A DNA stretch of 47,646 nt from CALBPI01 sp038533155. GTDB lineage: Bacteria; Pseudomonadota; Gammaproteobacteria; Steroidobacterales; Woeseiaceae. The notes under the pieces were generated by a model. The model worked only from the letters and a program-made list of their open reading frames with translations, was not told the DNA's origin and made no database searches. How positions within the stretch are numbered: the first letter of the stretch is position 1; every line of letters begins with the position of its first letter. The DNA is taken from NCBI GenBank assembly GCA_038533155.1, contig JBCAZH010000020.1, positions 1-47,646 of the forward strand, in the 5' to 3' direction. The position numbers and the translations under genes were made by a program. Positions 17,311-25,645 of the stretch are shown here, piece by piece.

Positions 17311-19188
17311 TCATTCGCTGTCAGATTCACTGACGAACACGAAGCTCGCCCGCGTTGCCGGCAGAGTTTCAGTGTCACCAGTATATCGAACGCCCGCGTG
17401 GATACTCGCGAGTTTCGCACCTGCTGCCAATTGCGCGTTCAACTCGTCAACGAGATCCGCAAAGCTACGGAACAGCGTGACCGACTGACTGCCGCGCACG
17501 CGCACCGCATAGGCACCGTCGCCCGACGCGGTCGGCGTCAACGTCAACATGTCGAATCCGTTCGTCAGCGCACGCGGTACACCGCGCACCCGCAGGAACT
17601 CGCGAGACTCGCTGATGTCGATGTTGATCGCAGAGGCATCCGCATTCATGAACGGCATCGCACTCGGCGCATCCGAAGGCCAGCGCACCGTCAACTCACC
17701 CGCGCGGTTACGCAGACTGACATCGATCACCGTTTTCGCGTCGAAGTCCGCCGGCGCCATGCCGAATGGTGCGACCAAGCCGCGCACACGGATCAAGTCA
17801 CCCGGTTCCAGTGAACCGAGCGCCATCGGTCCGGTCTCCACTTCATAGTTGTCCGGATCGGCATCGAACTCCGGCGCTGAGCCAGTTCCGGTGAAGTCAA
17901 AGGCTTGCGGTCGACGTCCGTTGAGCAAGAATAAGTCCGCTACTAACGGTTGCGCTGCAACCACTTCCGCCGAGAAGCGGCTGTATTGCATAGCAATCCG
18001 CGCGTTGGTCGAATCCAATGTCTGATCGTCAACGATCTTACCGAATGCCACCACTTTTTGACCGACGGAAATGCTGTCAGCCGAAAGTGTACTTGCATCA
18101 ACACCGGGCGCGCTCACGCTCGTGTCAGATCCCACCAGCACAACGAGATCTCCCGCGAAACGAACGGTGCCATCTCCGAACTCGATGCGCGCACCACCAA
18201 TCGTCAGCGAATCCGCATCTCGAGACTTGACGGTGCCTTTGACGGCGGTCGCGTCAGCCCAAGGAACGCTGCTACCGGCAACGATCACATCCGCGTCAAG
18301 CTGACGATCCGCGATCATTCCAGCCGCAACCAACGGTGTGTCCTCGCCCAACGCCGCAATGGCCTCAAGACCGGCCGAACCGGTAAAGCCCTCGCCGTCT
18401 ACTTCGTATTCTGTCTCGTCATCCACGATGACTGTGACCTCACCGAAACGACCTTGGCGAAGGAAGAACGGACGCACGTCGACAGCGATACTGCCCGCAT
18501 CAACGTCAACGGCATTGACCAAACCCCGAATCCGATGCTCTCTGTCTTCTTCGAGCTCAGCCGACGCAAGCAGCAACGGTGCAACCGTTACAACCGGCGG
18601 CGCCACGCTGAAGTCGATCTCATTGGACGCGTCGAGGTCGAAGTCCAACGAAAACGCAGCGGGCACGCCTGGTGCGATCCGGATGGTCTCGCTGGAAGCG
18701 AGCTGCAAACGCGATGTCCACTGACCGATCGCGGCGCCGGACTCGTCGACCGCGACCGCTTCTGCGGTCACGCCATTCTCGTCCTGAATCACGATCTGAC
18801 TCTCCGTGTAGTCGAGCTGGATGCTGGCGGACACGTAGTTGCCGGCCGGCACAGTCGCGATGCTGACCAACTCAGTGACTTCCGTGAGCTCCGCGAAATC
18901 GACACGCGTCGAATTCGGTAGCGTTTCCACGATCGTGCCGTTCGCGCGTTCCAACGAGATCGACAATACATCGACCGTGTAGCTCGCGAAATCGCCCTCG
19001 GCATCCGTCAATCCAACAATCACCTGCCCTTCTTGGACATCTTCAATCGGGTCCGGGTCAGTGGCCGTCGTTGAACCGCCACCACCACAGCCAGCGACCA
19101 GTAGCATCGCGCCAACCGCTGCACTCCAGACTAATTTTTCCTTAGCTGCGGCACCCATCGACGCCGCAGCTGACATAACTCTGTTCAT
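17311..19188 (-). CDS. DUF4382/DUF5666-type lipoprotein
   Basis: Predicted lipoprotein of 625 residues. The ATG at 19188 has GGGAG eight bases upstream; longer starts are poorly spaced. A long signal ends in LLVAGC followed by GGGGSTTATDPDP. Residues ~60-200 resemble DUF4382 (VIVGLTDAEGDFASYTVDVL, then SIQLDYTESQIV). Several barrel-like repeats of DUF5666 type follow (IRGLVNAVDVDAGSIAVDV, VKGTVKSRDADSLTIGGARI, IRVRGLVAPFGMAPADFDAK). Such proteins are exported beta-rich domains of unknown function. It is the first gene of the sigma-factor operon, so it may be a target or sensor of that system. Confidence 0.82.
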   Translation of the reverse strand: MNRVMSAAASMGAAAKEKLVWSAAVGAMLLVAGCGGGGSTTATDPDPIEDVQEGQVIVGLTDAEGDFASYTVDVLSISLERANGTIVETLPNSTRVDFAELTEVTELVSIATVPAGNYVSASIQLDYTESQIVIQDENGVTAEAVAVDESGAAIGQWTSRLQLASSETIRIAPGVPAAFSLDFDLDASNEIDFSVAPPVVTVAPLLLASAELEEDREHRIRGLVNAVDVDAGSIAVDVRPFFLRQGRFGEVTVIVDDETEYEVDGEGFTGSAGLEAIAALGEDTPLVAAGMIADRQLDADVIVAGSSVPWADATAVKGTVKSRDADSLTIGGARIEFGDGTVRFAGDLVVLVGSDTSVSAPGVDASTLSADSISVGQKVVAFGKIVDDQTLDSTNARIAMQYSRFSAEVVAAQPLVADLFLLNGRRPQAFDFTGTGSAPEFDADPDNYEVETGPMALGSLEPGDLIRVRGLVAPFGMAPADFDAKTVIDVSLRNRAGELTVRWPSDAPSAMPFMNADASAINIDISESREFLRVRGVPRALTNGFDMLTLTPTASGDGAYAVRVRGSQSVTLFRSFADLVDELNAQLAAGAKLASIHAGVRYTGDTETLPATRASFVFVSESDSE

Positions 19189-19311
19189 TACCATTGCTCC
19201 CAACAACAAGAAAAAGGGTGCGCACACCCCTCTCAACGCAGGAGTTTCGATTTGGTTGACAACAAAATCGGATGTCGCGCGGCCGTCACATGGATTCCGT
19301 ACAATAGCGAC

Positions 19312-20139
19312 ATGGAATTAGTTGTTTTTGACCTCGACGGGACGCTTCTGAACAGCGAATCGTCCATCACGCCGTACACCAAAGAAACTCTGGCATTACT
19401 GCGCAAGCGCGGCATTGCCTACACAGTGGCCACCGGTCGCACGCTGCACGCGTCGCGCGCGGTGCTTGAGGGTCACGCCTTCGAGCTGCCGCATGCTTTC
19501 AAGAACGGCGTGGTCATCTGGCACCCGGACGACGACCGCTTCTCGCACTGCACGACCTTGACGTCGGCTGAAGTCGCCCAAGTGATGAGCGCCTGCTACC
19601 AAAATGAGGTCACGCCATTCGTGTTTACCCTGGAAGGTGACAATGACCACGCCGTCTATCACGCGCCACCGCGCAACAAAGCGGAGACGTTCGTCATCAA
19701 CATGTACACCGGACCTCGCGGGTTAACCGCACACCCGGTCGAAATGCTGCCGAGCGATGCCCGTATCTCGAATATCAGCGCGATTGGTGCTGGCGATGCC
19801 ATCAAACGCATTACGCAGTCGGTCCGCCACGCGCCGCATCTTGTTGCTTATTCGGGTATTGCTATCGAGGATGACAATCTGTGCTGGCTCGACATTCACC
19901 ACAGCAACGCGAGCAAAGGCGCCGCGGTTGAAACCCTGAAATCGTTGCTCGATATCGACCAGGTGGTGTGCTTCGGCGACAGCGACAACGACCTCAGCAT
20001 GTTCGCTGCCGCGGATGAATCCTATGCGCCCGCGAATGCAAAGAGCGTCGTGAAGGAAAAAGCCGATGAAGTCATTGGCCATCACGACGAAGACGGGATT
20101 GCGCGCTTCCTTCGCAAGAGATTCTCGTTGGATGGCTGA
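19312..20139 (+). CDS. HAD hydrolase, Cof/IIB type
   Basis: Predicted cytoplasmic phosphatase of 275 residues. The catalytic motif VFDLDGTLLN lies at 5-14 (Asp7 nucleophile, Asp9), with motif II in YTVATGRT, a C2-type cap, and motif IV in CFGDSDNDLSMF. These place it in the Cof/YbiV branch acting on sugar phosphates, FMN or similar small phosphates. The ATG at 19312 fits the family N-terminus. A TTG at 19252 preceded by a well-spaced AGGAG would add 20 residues and cannot be excluded. It overlaps the acyltransferase start by eight bases. Upstream, the divergent lipoprotein gene shares the intergenic region. Confidence 0.87.
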   Translation: MELVVFDLDGTLLNSESSITPYTKETLALLRKRGIAYTVATGRTLHASRAVLEGHAFELPHAFKNGVVIWHPDDDRFSHCTTLTSAEVAQVMSACYQNEVTPFVFTLEGDNDHAVYHAPPRNKAETFVINMYTGPRGLTAHPVEMLPSDARISNISAIGAGDAIKRITQSVRHAPHLVAYSGIAIEDDNLCWLDIHHSNASKGAAVETLKSLLDIDQVVCFGDSDNDLSMFAAADESYAPANAKSVVKEKADEVIGHHDEDGIARFLRKRFSLDG

Positions 20140-20947
20140 CACCAGCCCCACAATCTCTTACGCCGGTCATGAGGACCCGTGGATCAAGCGAACCTTCATC
20201 AACGCGATTGAGGCCAGCATGGGCCGACGTCGGGTCGAGCGCATTTACCACGACCTGAAGCGGGACTTCTCTCCGCTCCGGTTTTTCGGCGAAGCGCTGC
20301 GTCATGGCGATGTTGAGATCGACTGGCAAGGCACCGATTTCGATGCACTTCCGCGCCAGGGACCGCTGGTCATCATCGCGAACCACCCGTTCGGGGTGAT
20401 CGATGGTCTCGTTCTGTGTGATCTTGCAATGCGTCTGCGGGGAGACTTTCGAGTGCTGATCAACTCCCTGCTCTGCCGCGACCAGGATCTAGAACCGTAC
20501 TTCCTGCCAATCGATTTTTGCGGCAGCCGCGAAGCGGCACGAACGAATGTGTCCTCACGACGGCGGGCGCATGCGGCGCTACAAAATGACGTACCTGTGC
20601 TGATTTTTCCCGCCGGCGGGATCTCAACAGCTCGAAGCCGGTTTGGGTTCGGGCGGGTCCAGGAACTCCCTTGGAACACGTTTGTCGCCAAACTGATTCA
20701 GCAACACCGAGCCACCGTGCTGCCCGTCCACTTCCATGGCCAGAACTCCCGCAAATTTCATGTCGCCTCGAATGTCTCTGAGACCTTCCGGATGGCGCTG
20801 TTGATTCATGAAGTTCGCAACAAGCTGGGCAAGAAAATACGGGTGACCATGGGTGAACCTCTCGCCTACGACGCACTGGCGCATATCGAATCACGCCATG
20901 CTTTAACTGAGCACCTCTACCAGCAGGTCATGCAACTGGCCGCCTGA
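20132..20947 (+). CDS. Lysophospholipid acyltransferase family protein
   Basis: Predicted membrane-associated acyltransferase of 271 residues, PlsC superfamily, hemolysin-like branch. The acyltransferase block reads NHPFGVIDG (84-92). It has His and Asp five residues apart rather than the four of the classical HX4D motif. A FPAGGIST block follows at the usual acceptor-binding position (~165), then TVLPVHFHGQNS. It probably transfers an acyl chain to a lysolipid or similar acceptor. The ATG at 20132 lies within the HAD gene's last codons, showing translational coupling; the in-frame start at 20066 is deeper inside that gene and less likely. Confidence 0.83.
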   Translation: MADTSPTISYAGHEDPWIKRTFINAIEASMGRRRVERIYHDLKRDFSPLRFFGEALRHGDVEIDWQGTDFDALPRQGPLVIIANHPFGVIDGLVLCDLAMRLRGDFRVLINSLLCRDQDLEPYFLPIDFCGSREAARTNVSSRRRAHAALQNDVPVLIFPAGGISTARSRFGFGRVQELPWNTFVAKLIQQHRATVLPVHFHGQNSRKFHVASNVSETFRMALLIHEVRNKLGKKIRVTMGEPLAYDALAHIESRHALTEHLYQQVMQLAA

Positions 20948-20953
20948 CTGACC

Positions 20954-20965
20954 TGACAAATGTCA
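20954..20965. promoter_or_regulatory. Candidate operator TGACA-N2-TGTCA upstream of ABC operon
   Basis: TGACAAATGTCA is an inverted repeat with perfect 5-bp arms and a two-base centre. It lies six bases after the acyltransferase stop and 85 bases before the TTG of the ABC ATPase. Its size and symmetry suit a dimeric NarL/DesR-type regulator, and such a regulator is encoded at the end of this operon. Autoregulation is an inference; I found no clear -35/-10 pair beside it. Confidence 0.4.
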
Positions 20966-21050
20966 TATTCGCGTTAGGCCTATTGCCAATGGGCGCGAGC
21001 CTCCCCTCGCTCCATAGTGTCTCCATCAATTCACCGAATGGAGAGCGATC

Positions 21051-21953
21051 TTGGCAGAGGCAGCGATTTCGGCGCGAGGGGTTCACAAACGATACGGGAT
21101 GACCCGAGCGCTCGACGGTATCGATATCGAGATTGAGCGGGGTCAAGTCTGCGCACTGCTCGGACAAAACGGCGCTGGCAAGACGACTTTCATCCATTCA
21201 GTGCTTGGTCTCGTGCCTATCGATCGAGGCGACATTTCGGTTTTGGGCCATGCAGCAGGCAGCTTGAGCGCACGCAAGCGCATGGGCGTCATGTTGCAGG
21301 ACACAGACCTCCCCGACTTGCTAACCGGCAGAGAACACCTGGCACGATTTTCGAGCTACTACCAGCATCCTCGCGCTATCGACGATTTAATCGACAGCGC
21401 CGAACTCAGTGACTTTGCCGACAAGCGCTACAAAAAGATGTCCGGCGGGCAGAAACGTCGAATCCAATTTGCGGTTGCGTTGATCGGTCAGCCAGATGTG
21501 TTGTTTCTCGATGAGCCAACGACCGGACTGGATCGAGAGGCGCGCGAAGCGGTGTGGAACAGCGTCCGTGCGCTGGTGGCGACCGGCACGACAGTGATCC
21601 TGACCACCCATTACCTCGAAGAGGCCGACGCACTCGCCGACCGAATTGTGCTGATCAACGAAGGTCGCATTGTTGCTGATGATGCTGCGGATCGGATTCG
21701 TGCCGAGGTTGGCGGCTCCCTGATCAGTTGTGAGACCGCTCTGGCGGAGACCGCAGTTGCCGCACTCCCAGCCGTTCGTTCGACGTCGCGCAGTGGCCGA
21801 CTTTTACAAGTTTTGACAGAGCACGCGCCGTCGACCCTTGCTGCATTGCTGGCCCAGGATCCGAACATCGAGGACCTATCTGTCACCAAACCTTCGCTGA
21901 GCGAAGCGATCGGCGCATTGACCCAATCCGTTGCTAAGGAGGCACGCCCATGA
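21051..21953 (+). CDS. ABC transporter ATP-binding protein
   Basis: ATPase of an exporter-type ABC system, 300 residues. Walker A is GQNGAGKTT (38-46), the signature is MSGGQKRRI (~130), Walker B is VLFLDEPTTGLD (~150), and a switch His follows in ILTTHYLEEAD. The C-terminal ~70 residues form an extra domain common in ABC-2 (CcmA/NatA-like) ATPases. The start is TTG at 21051, with GGAG seven bases upstream. Its stop overlaps the permease ATG by four bases. With the permease it forms a minimal ABC-2 transporter; no periplasmic binding protein is present, so export or sensing is more likely than import. Confidence 0.93.
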   Translation: MAEAAISARGVHKRYGMTRALDGIDIEIERGQVCALLGQNGAGKTTFIHSVLGLVPIDRGDISVLGHAAGSLSARKRMGVMLQDTDLPDLLTGREHLARFSSYYQHPRAIDDLIDSAELSDFADKRYKKMSGGQKRRIQFAVALIGQPDVLFLDEPTTGLDREAREAVWNSVRALVATGTTVILTTHYLEEADALADRIVLINEGRIVADDAADRIRAEVGGSLISCETALAETAVAALPAVRSTSRSGRLLQVLTEHAPSTLAALLAQDPNIEDLSVTKPSLSEAIGALTQSVAKEARP

Positions 21954-22690
21954 ATTCGGCCTGGCACACGTTGAGCTCGGATACCGGTGCAGAGTTGCTG
22001 CAGTCTTTACGCGCACCGGAATTCTTCATTCCGACGCTCGCACTACCGAGCGCGTTCTACGCGCTGTTCGGCATTGCCGTTACACGTGGTGGCCCGGAGG
22101 TCGCGCAATACTTACTGGCCACCTATGGTGTGTTCGCCGTGATGGGACCTGCACTCTTCGGGTTTGGCGCTAACGTGTCGAGTGAGCGCGAGAAAGGTTG
22201 GTTGATGCTCACAAAAGCAGCGCCGACCTCCGGTGTTAACTACATCCTGTCGAAACTGCTAACAACACTGCTGTTCTCCGCCGTTGCTCTGTTGCCGGTC
22301 TATGCACTCGCCGGGTTTGCTGGCGGCGTCTCCATGGAGCGAATGCAGTGGGTAACACTGTTCGGTTGTCACTTGCTGGCCGTAGCACCATTTTCGTTTA
22401 TCGGTCTGTCCATCGGTTTCTCGTTTGGCAGCGGTGGTGCCATCGCCGTGTGCAATATCGTGTTCTTGGGTCTCGCCGTGCTGGGCGGGCTATGGTTTCC
22501 GATATCGCTATTTCCCGGATTCATGAAGACGTTGGCCGTGTGGTTACCGTCATTTCATCTCGCAGAACTGGGTCTTTGGGCGGCCGGTGCCAGTGGCGAT
22601 CGGAACCCACTGAATCACCTAGCGATCATCGCTGCGATGACCGCCGTGTTGGGTGTTCTTGCGACGTTGTGCTGGTCACGTCAACGCTGA
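21950..22690 (+). CDS. ABC-2 type transporter permease
   Basis: Integral inner-membrane protein of 246 residues with about six hydrophobic segments: FIPTALALPSAFYALFGIA (partly), YLLATYGVFAVMGPALFGF, LLTTLLFSAVALLPVYALAG, LFGCHLLAVAPFSFIGLSIG, AVCNIVFLGLAVLGGLWFP and the C-terminal LAIIAAMTAVLGVLATLCW. Between the second and third lies the cytoplasmic NVSSEREKGWLMLTKAAPTS loop typical of ABC-2 permeases, where it contacts the ATPase. It overlaps the ATPase gene by four bases. The cargo is not evident. Confidence 0.9.
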   Translation: MNSAWHTLSSDTGAELLQSLRAPEFFIPTLALPSAFYALFGIAVTRGGPEVAQYLLATYGVFAVMGPALFGFGANVSSEREKGWLMLTKAAPTSGVNYILSKLLTTLLFSAVALLPVYALAGFAGGVSMERMQWVTLFGCHLLAVAPFSFIGLSIGFSFGSGGAIAVCNIVFLGLAVLGGLWFPISLFPGFMKTLAVWLPSFHLAELGLWAAGASGDRNPLNHLAIIAAMTAVLGVLATLCWSRQR

Positions 22691-22711
22691 TCGATAAGGA
22701 GGACTGTCATC

Positions 22712-24538
22712 ATGCTCAACCGAATCTTCTACCGTGCCGCGATCCTTGTTGTACTGGCATTCGCAGCTCTCATCACACTGTTGCCAACACCCGACGCCAC
22801 AGTGACCGCGAGCGACGATTCGGCGAACGAAGTTGAATCATCGGCTGTCGTGTTCGCGAATGTCGATGTGTTCGATGGTGAAACCATGCTGCGCCAGCAA
22901 ACCGTGGTCGTCGACGGTGGTAAGGTCATCGCGCTCGGCGATGCCGTCACACCACCGACGGGTGCAACCTCGATCGACGGCACCGGCCACACGCTGTTAC
23001 CTGGATTGGTCGACGCACACACCCACAGCTGGGGACAGGCGTTATCCGATGCCGCACGCTTCGGCGTGACGACCATGCTCGATATGTTCACCGATCCAGC
23101 CAACATGGGCGGTATTCGTGAAGACCGAACGTCGTTTGATACGACCGCAAAAACCGCTTTGTTCAGCGCCGGTATGTTGGCCACGGCAGAAGGCGGACAC
23201 GGCACACAATTCGGCATCGCAATTGAAACGCTGTCGGCGCCCGAACAGGCGAACGCCTGGGTTGATGCGCGAATCAAAGAAGGCTCCGACTACATCAAAC
23301 TGGTCTACGACCCGTACGCCGGCCGTTCACCCAGTATCGACTTGGCCACCGCAACAGCCGTCATCGAAGCGGCGCATGCGCGCGATCTACTCGCAGTCGC
23401 GCACGTCACTGACTATCAGGCGGCGGATGATTTAATCGATGCGGGCATCGACGGTTTCGTGCACGTTTTCATCGACAAACCCGCGGACAGTGCGTTCGTC
23501 CAAAAGGCTGTGGATGCTGGCGTATTCATCATTCCGACACTTGCGGTCATTGCGTCGATCAATGGCGAACAACCTGGCCTTCACTGGCTTGAGGATGATC
23601 CGCTAACACCATTGCTTTCCAACTCACAACGCGCAACGTTAACGCAGTCGTTTGGTAGATTTCCGGGAATCAGAGCGCTCGAATACGCGTTGCAGAGTAT
23701 CCAAGCGCTGTACGAAGCAGGCGTACCGATCTTGGCCGGGACAGATGCTCCCAACCCTGGAACCGGCTACGGCGTATCGATGCATGACGAACTCGAGCTG
23801 CTAACGCGTGCTGGCATGAGCGAGCTGGATGCACTGCGAGCGGCGACAAGCGCACCCATGACGCAGTTCCCACTCGACAACTCGAATCGCGGTTCGATTT
23901 CGGTCGGTGGCCGAGCAGATCTTGTCTTGGTCGAGGGCGATCCATCGGCGGATATCCTGGCCACACGCAACATCAAGGCCGTCTATCGCAACGGACAAGC
24001 CGTCCCGCTTGAGGTCTCGATGGACACCAAATCCGCCTCGACTCCGATGCCCGCGTCTTTGGCGGACTTTGAGCCTGGTACACCAAGCATCGAGGGTCTG
24101 TTGTGGACGACGACTACCGACTCGATGATGGGCGGCAAGTCCGAAGCGACGACGCGCTACATCTCGCCCGGCGCCAACGGCTCCGACACTGCGTGGGAAG
24201 TCGTCGCAACGAATGCACCCGGATTCCCGTATCCGTGGTCCGGGTTCTATCTGGACGCCAGCACCATCGCACCGGCCGACATCAGCAACTACACGCGAAT
24301 CTCGTTCGCCGTACGTGGCACACCCGCACGCTATCGATTCATGTTGTTCACGGCCGACGCACTCGGCGTACCGCCCACGATCGAGTTCGATGCGACCGAA
24401 GATTGGCAAACCGTTACGCTGACGCTAGCGGATGCAGGCACCTTCAACGCGGAGCAGTTTGTGGGTTTCGCGATTGTCACACCGCTCGGCGCCGGCGAGT
24501 ACACATTTGCTATCGACGACGTAAAACTGGTGCAATAG
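22712..24538 (+). CDS. Secreted amidohydrolase fused to a CIA30-like domain
   Basis: Predicted periplasmic two-domain enzyme of 608 residues. An N-terminal signal/anchor (~1-30) is followed by a metal-dependent amidohydrolase domain (~45-435). Its ligands are visible: HTH (His103, His105), carboxylated-Lys candidate Lys196 (YIKLVYDP), His231, His251 and Asp345 (LAGTDAPNPG). The imidazolonepropionase/prolidase-like branch is most similar. Residues ~450-608 resemble the CIA30 galactose-binding-like fold (LLWTTTTDSMMGGKSEATTR, later FAIDDVKLV). A strong AAGGAGG precedes the ATG by nine bases. It lies between the ABC permease and the histidine kinase, six bases from the latter. The substrate is unknown. 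Confidence 0.85.
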   Translation: MLNRIFYRAAILVVLAFAALITLLPTPDATVTASDDSANEVESSAVVFANVDVFDGETMLRQQTVVVDGGKVIALGDAVTPPTGATSIDGTGHTLLPGLVDAHTHSWGQALSDAARFGVTTMLDMFTDPANMGGIREDRTSFDTTAKTALFSAGMLATAEGGHGTQFGIAIETLSAPEQANAWVDARIKEGSDYIKLVYDPYAGRSPSIDLATATAVIEAAHARDLLAVAHVTDYQAADDLIDAGIDGFVHVFIDKPADSAFVQKAVDAGVFIIPTLAVIASINGEQPGLHWLEDDPLTPLLSNSQRATLTQSFGRFPGIRALEYALQSIQALYEAGVPILAGTDAPNPGTGYGVSMHDELELLTRAGMSELDALRAATSAPMTQFPLDNSNRGSISVGGRADLVLVEGDPSADILATRNIKAVYRNGQAVPLEVSMDTKSASTPMPASLADFEPGTPSIEGLLWTTTTDSMMGGKSEATTRYISPGANGSDTAWEVVATNAPGFPYPWSGFYLDASTIAPADISNYTRISFAVRGTPARYRFMLFTADALGVPPTIEFDATEDWQTVTLTLADAGTFNAEQFVGFAIVTPLGAGEYTFAIDDVKLVQ

Positions 24539-24544
24539 AAGCCT

Positions 24545-25645
24545 ATGATGGACGCAGTAGACATCGCGGAAAGCGCACGGCGACGTAGGCTGTGGCAGGC
24601 GTTTAACCTCATCTACTTCGGCTTTTACTTCATCGAGTGGTTTTGGGTACGACCGACCGTCAATGACGTCATCGCAATTGTCGTTGCCGCCGCAGTTTTT
24701 CTTCCGATCTATTTCTCGGCGTTCGAGCGCCACGAGTCGCGCTTCATCTGGCACATCGTGGCCCTCGAACTGATTGCATTCGCGTTGTCGCCGTTCAGCG
24801 GGTCGCAAGGCATCTTTCATGTGTACGCATGTGTACAAGCGGGCTACCAAAGACCGGCATCCCGCACATTCGTGCTGCTTGGATTGTTGACCGCTACGTA
24901 CGGCCTCTGGGGCTACTTTGTCGATATCAATACGTTCGGCTGGTTATTTTCGATGTTCCTCGGAGTCGTGACCGGACTGTCTTGTAGTGCAGGTGCAGCC
25001 GGGCTAGAACGAGGACGCGCCCTGCGCCGATCTTGGGTTTTGGAACAACAGCGCGCGGCACTCGCCGAGCGCGAGCGCATCGCGCATGACTTACATGATC
25101 TCCTTGGGCAGACGCTAACCACCGTCGCATTAAAGTCAGAAGTGGCTCATCGATTGATCGAACAAGATCCCGCACGCGCGAAACAGGAAACAGCCGAAGT
25201 CGCCGAGGCCGCACGCAACGCGTTGCAAGAAATCCGCGCTGCGGTCTACGACATGACGGCAACGACCGTTGAGCAAGAGTTGGATCGGGCCCGACAGGCT
25301 TTGGACGCGGCCGGCGTTACGTTGACGATCAGCGACGACGTTCCACCGCTCGACCCAACCGTCAGCAAAGCTCTCGGCTTGACGATTCGCGAGGCCACGA
25401 CAAACATCGTCCGTCATGCAAACGCGACCGAAGCCAAAATCGACTTTCGCTATGACGGCGAAACACTGAATGTGATTGTGCGCGACAACGGTGCTGGCGC
25501 ATTGGACGGCACCACAGAAGGCAACGGATTGAAAGGTCTCAGAAAACGAATTGCCGCGTTAGGTGGACAAACGGCGATCCGCATGCGAGCCGGCACCGAA
25601 GTTCATATCTCTTTGCCTTTTGACCACAGCAGTGCCAACGCATGA
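24545..25645 (+). CDS. DesK-like sensor histidine kinase
   Basis: Membrane sensor kinase of 366 residues. About four to five membrane segments occupy residues ~18-155 (NLIYFGFYFIEWFWV, VIAIVVAAAVFLPIYFSAF, FIWHIVALELIAFALSPF, FGWLFSMFLGVVTGL). A HisKA_3 dimerisation helix has the phosphoacceptor His184 in ERERIAHDLHDLLGQT. The ATPase domain has the N box IREATTNIVRHANAT and the G box DNGAGALDG followed by EGNGLKGLRKRI. With no extracytoplasmic sensor domain it probably senses the membrane or its ABC partner. It overlaps the response-regulator start by four bases. Confidence 0.92.
   Translation: MMDAVDIAESARRRRLWQAFNLIYFGFYFIEWFWVRPTVNDVIAIVVAAAVFLPIYFSAFERHESRFIWHIVALELIAFALSPFSGSQGIFHVYACVQAGYQRPASRTFVLLGLLTATYGLWGYFVDINTFGWLFSMFLGVVTGLSCSAGAAGLERGRALRRSWVLEQQRAALAERERIAHDLHDLLGQTLTTVALKSEVAHRLIEQDPARAKQETAEVAEAARNALQEIRAAVYDMTATTVEQELDRARQALDAAGVTLTISDDVPPLDPTVSKALGLTIREATTNIVRHANATEAKIDFRYDGETLNVIVRDNGAGALDGTTEGNGLKGLRKRIAALGGQTAIRMRAGTEVHISLPFDHSSANA

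Noticed and set aside
17950..18921. 323-residue plus-strand frame
   Set aside because: Antisense to the DUF4382-type lipoprotein; composition is dominated by Arg, His and Asn and shows no domain.
19256..19305. TTGACA at 19256 with TACAAT at 19300 as a sigma-70 promoter
   Set aside because: The spacing is 38 bases, far from the usual 16-18, so they cannot form one promoter.
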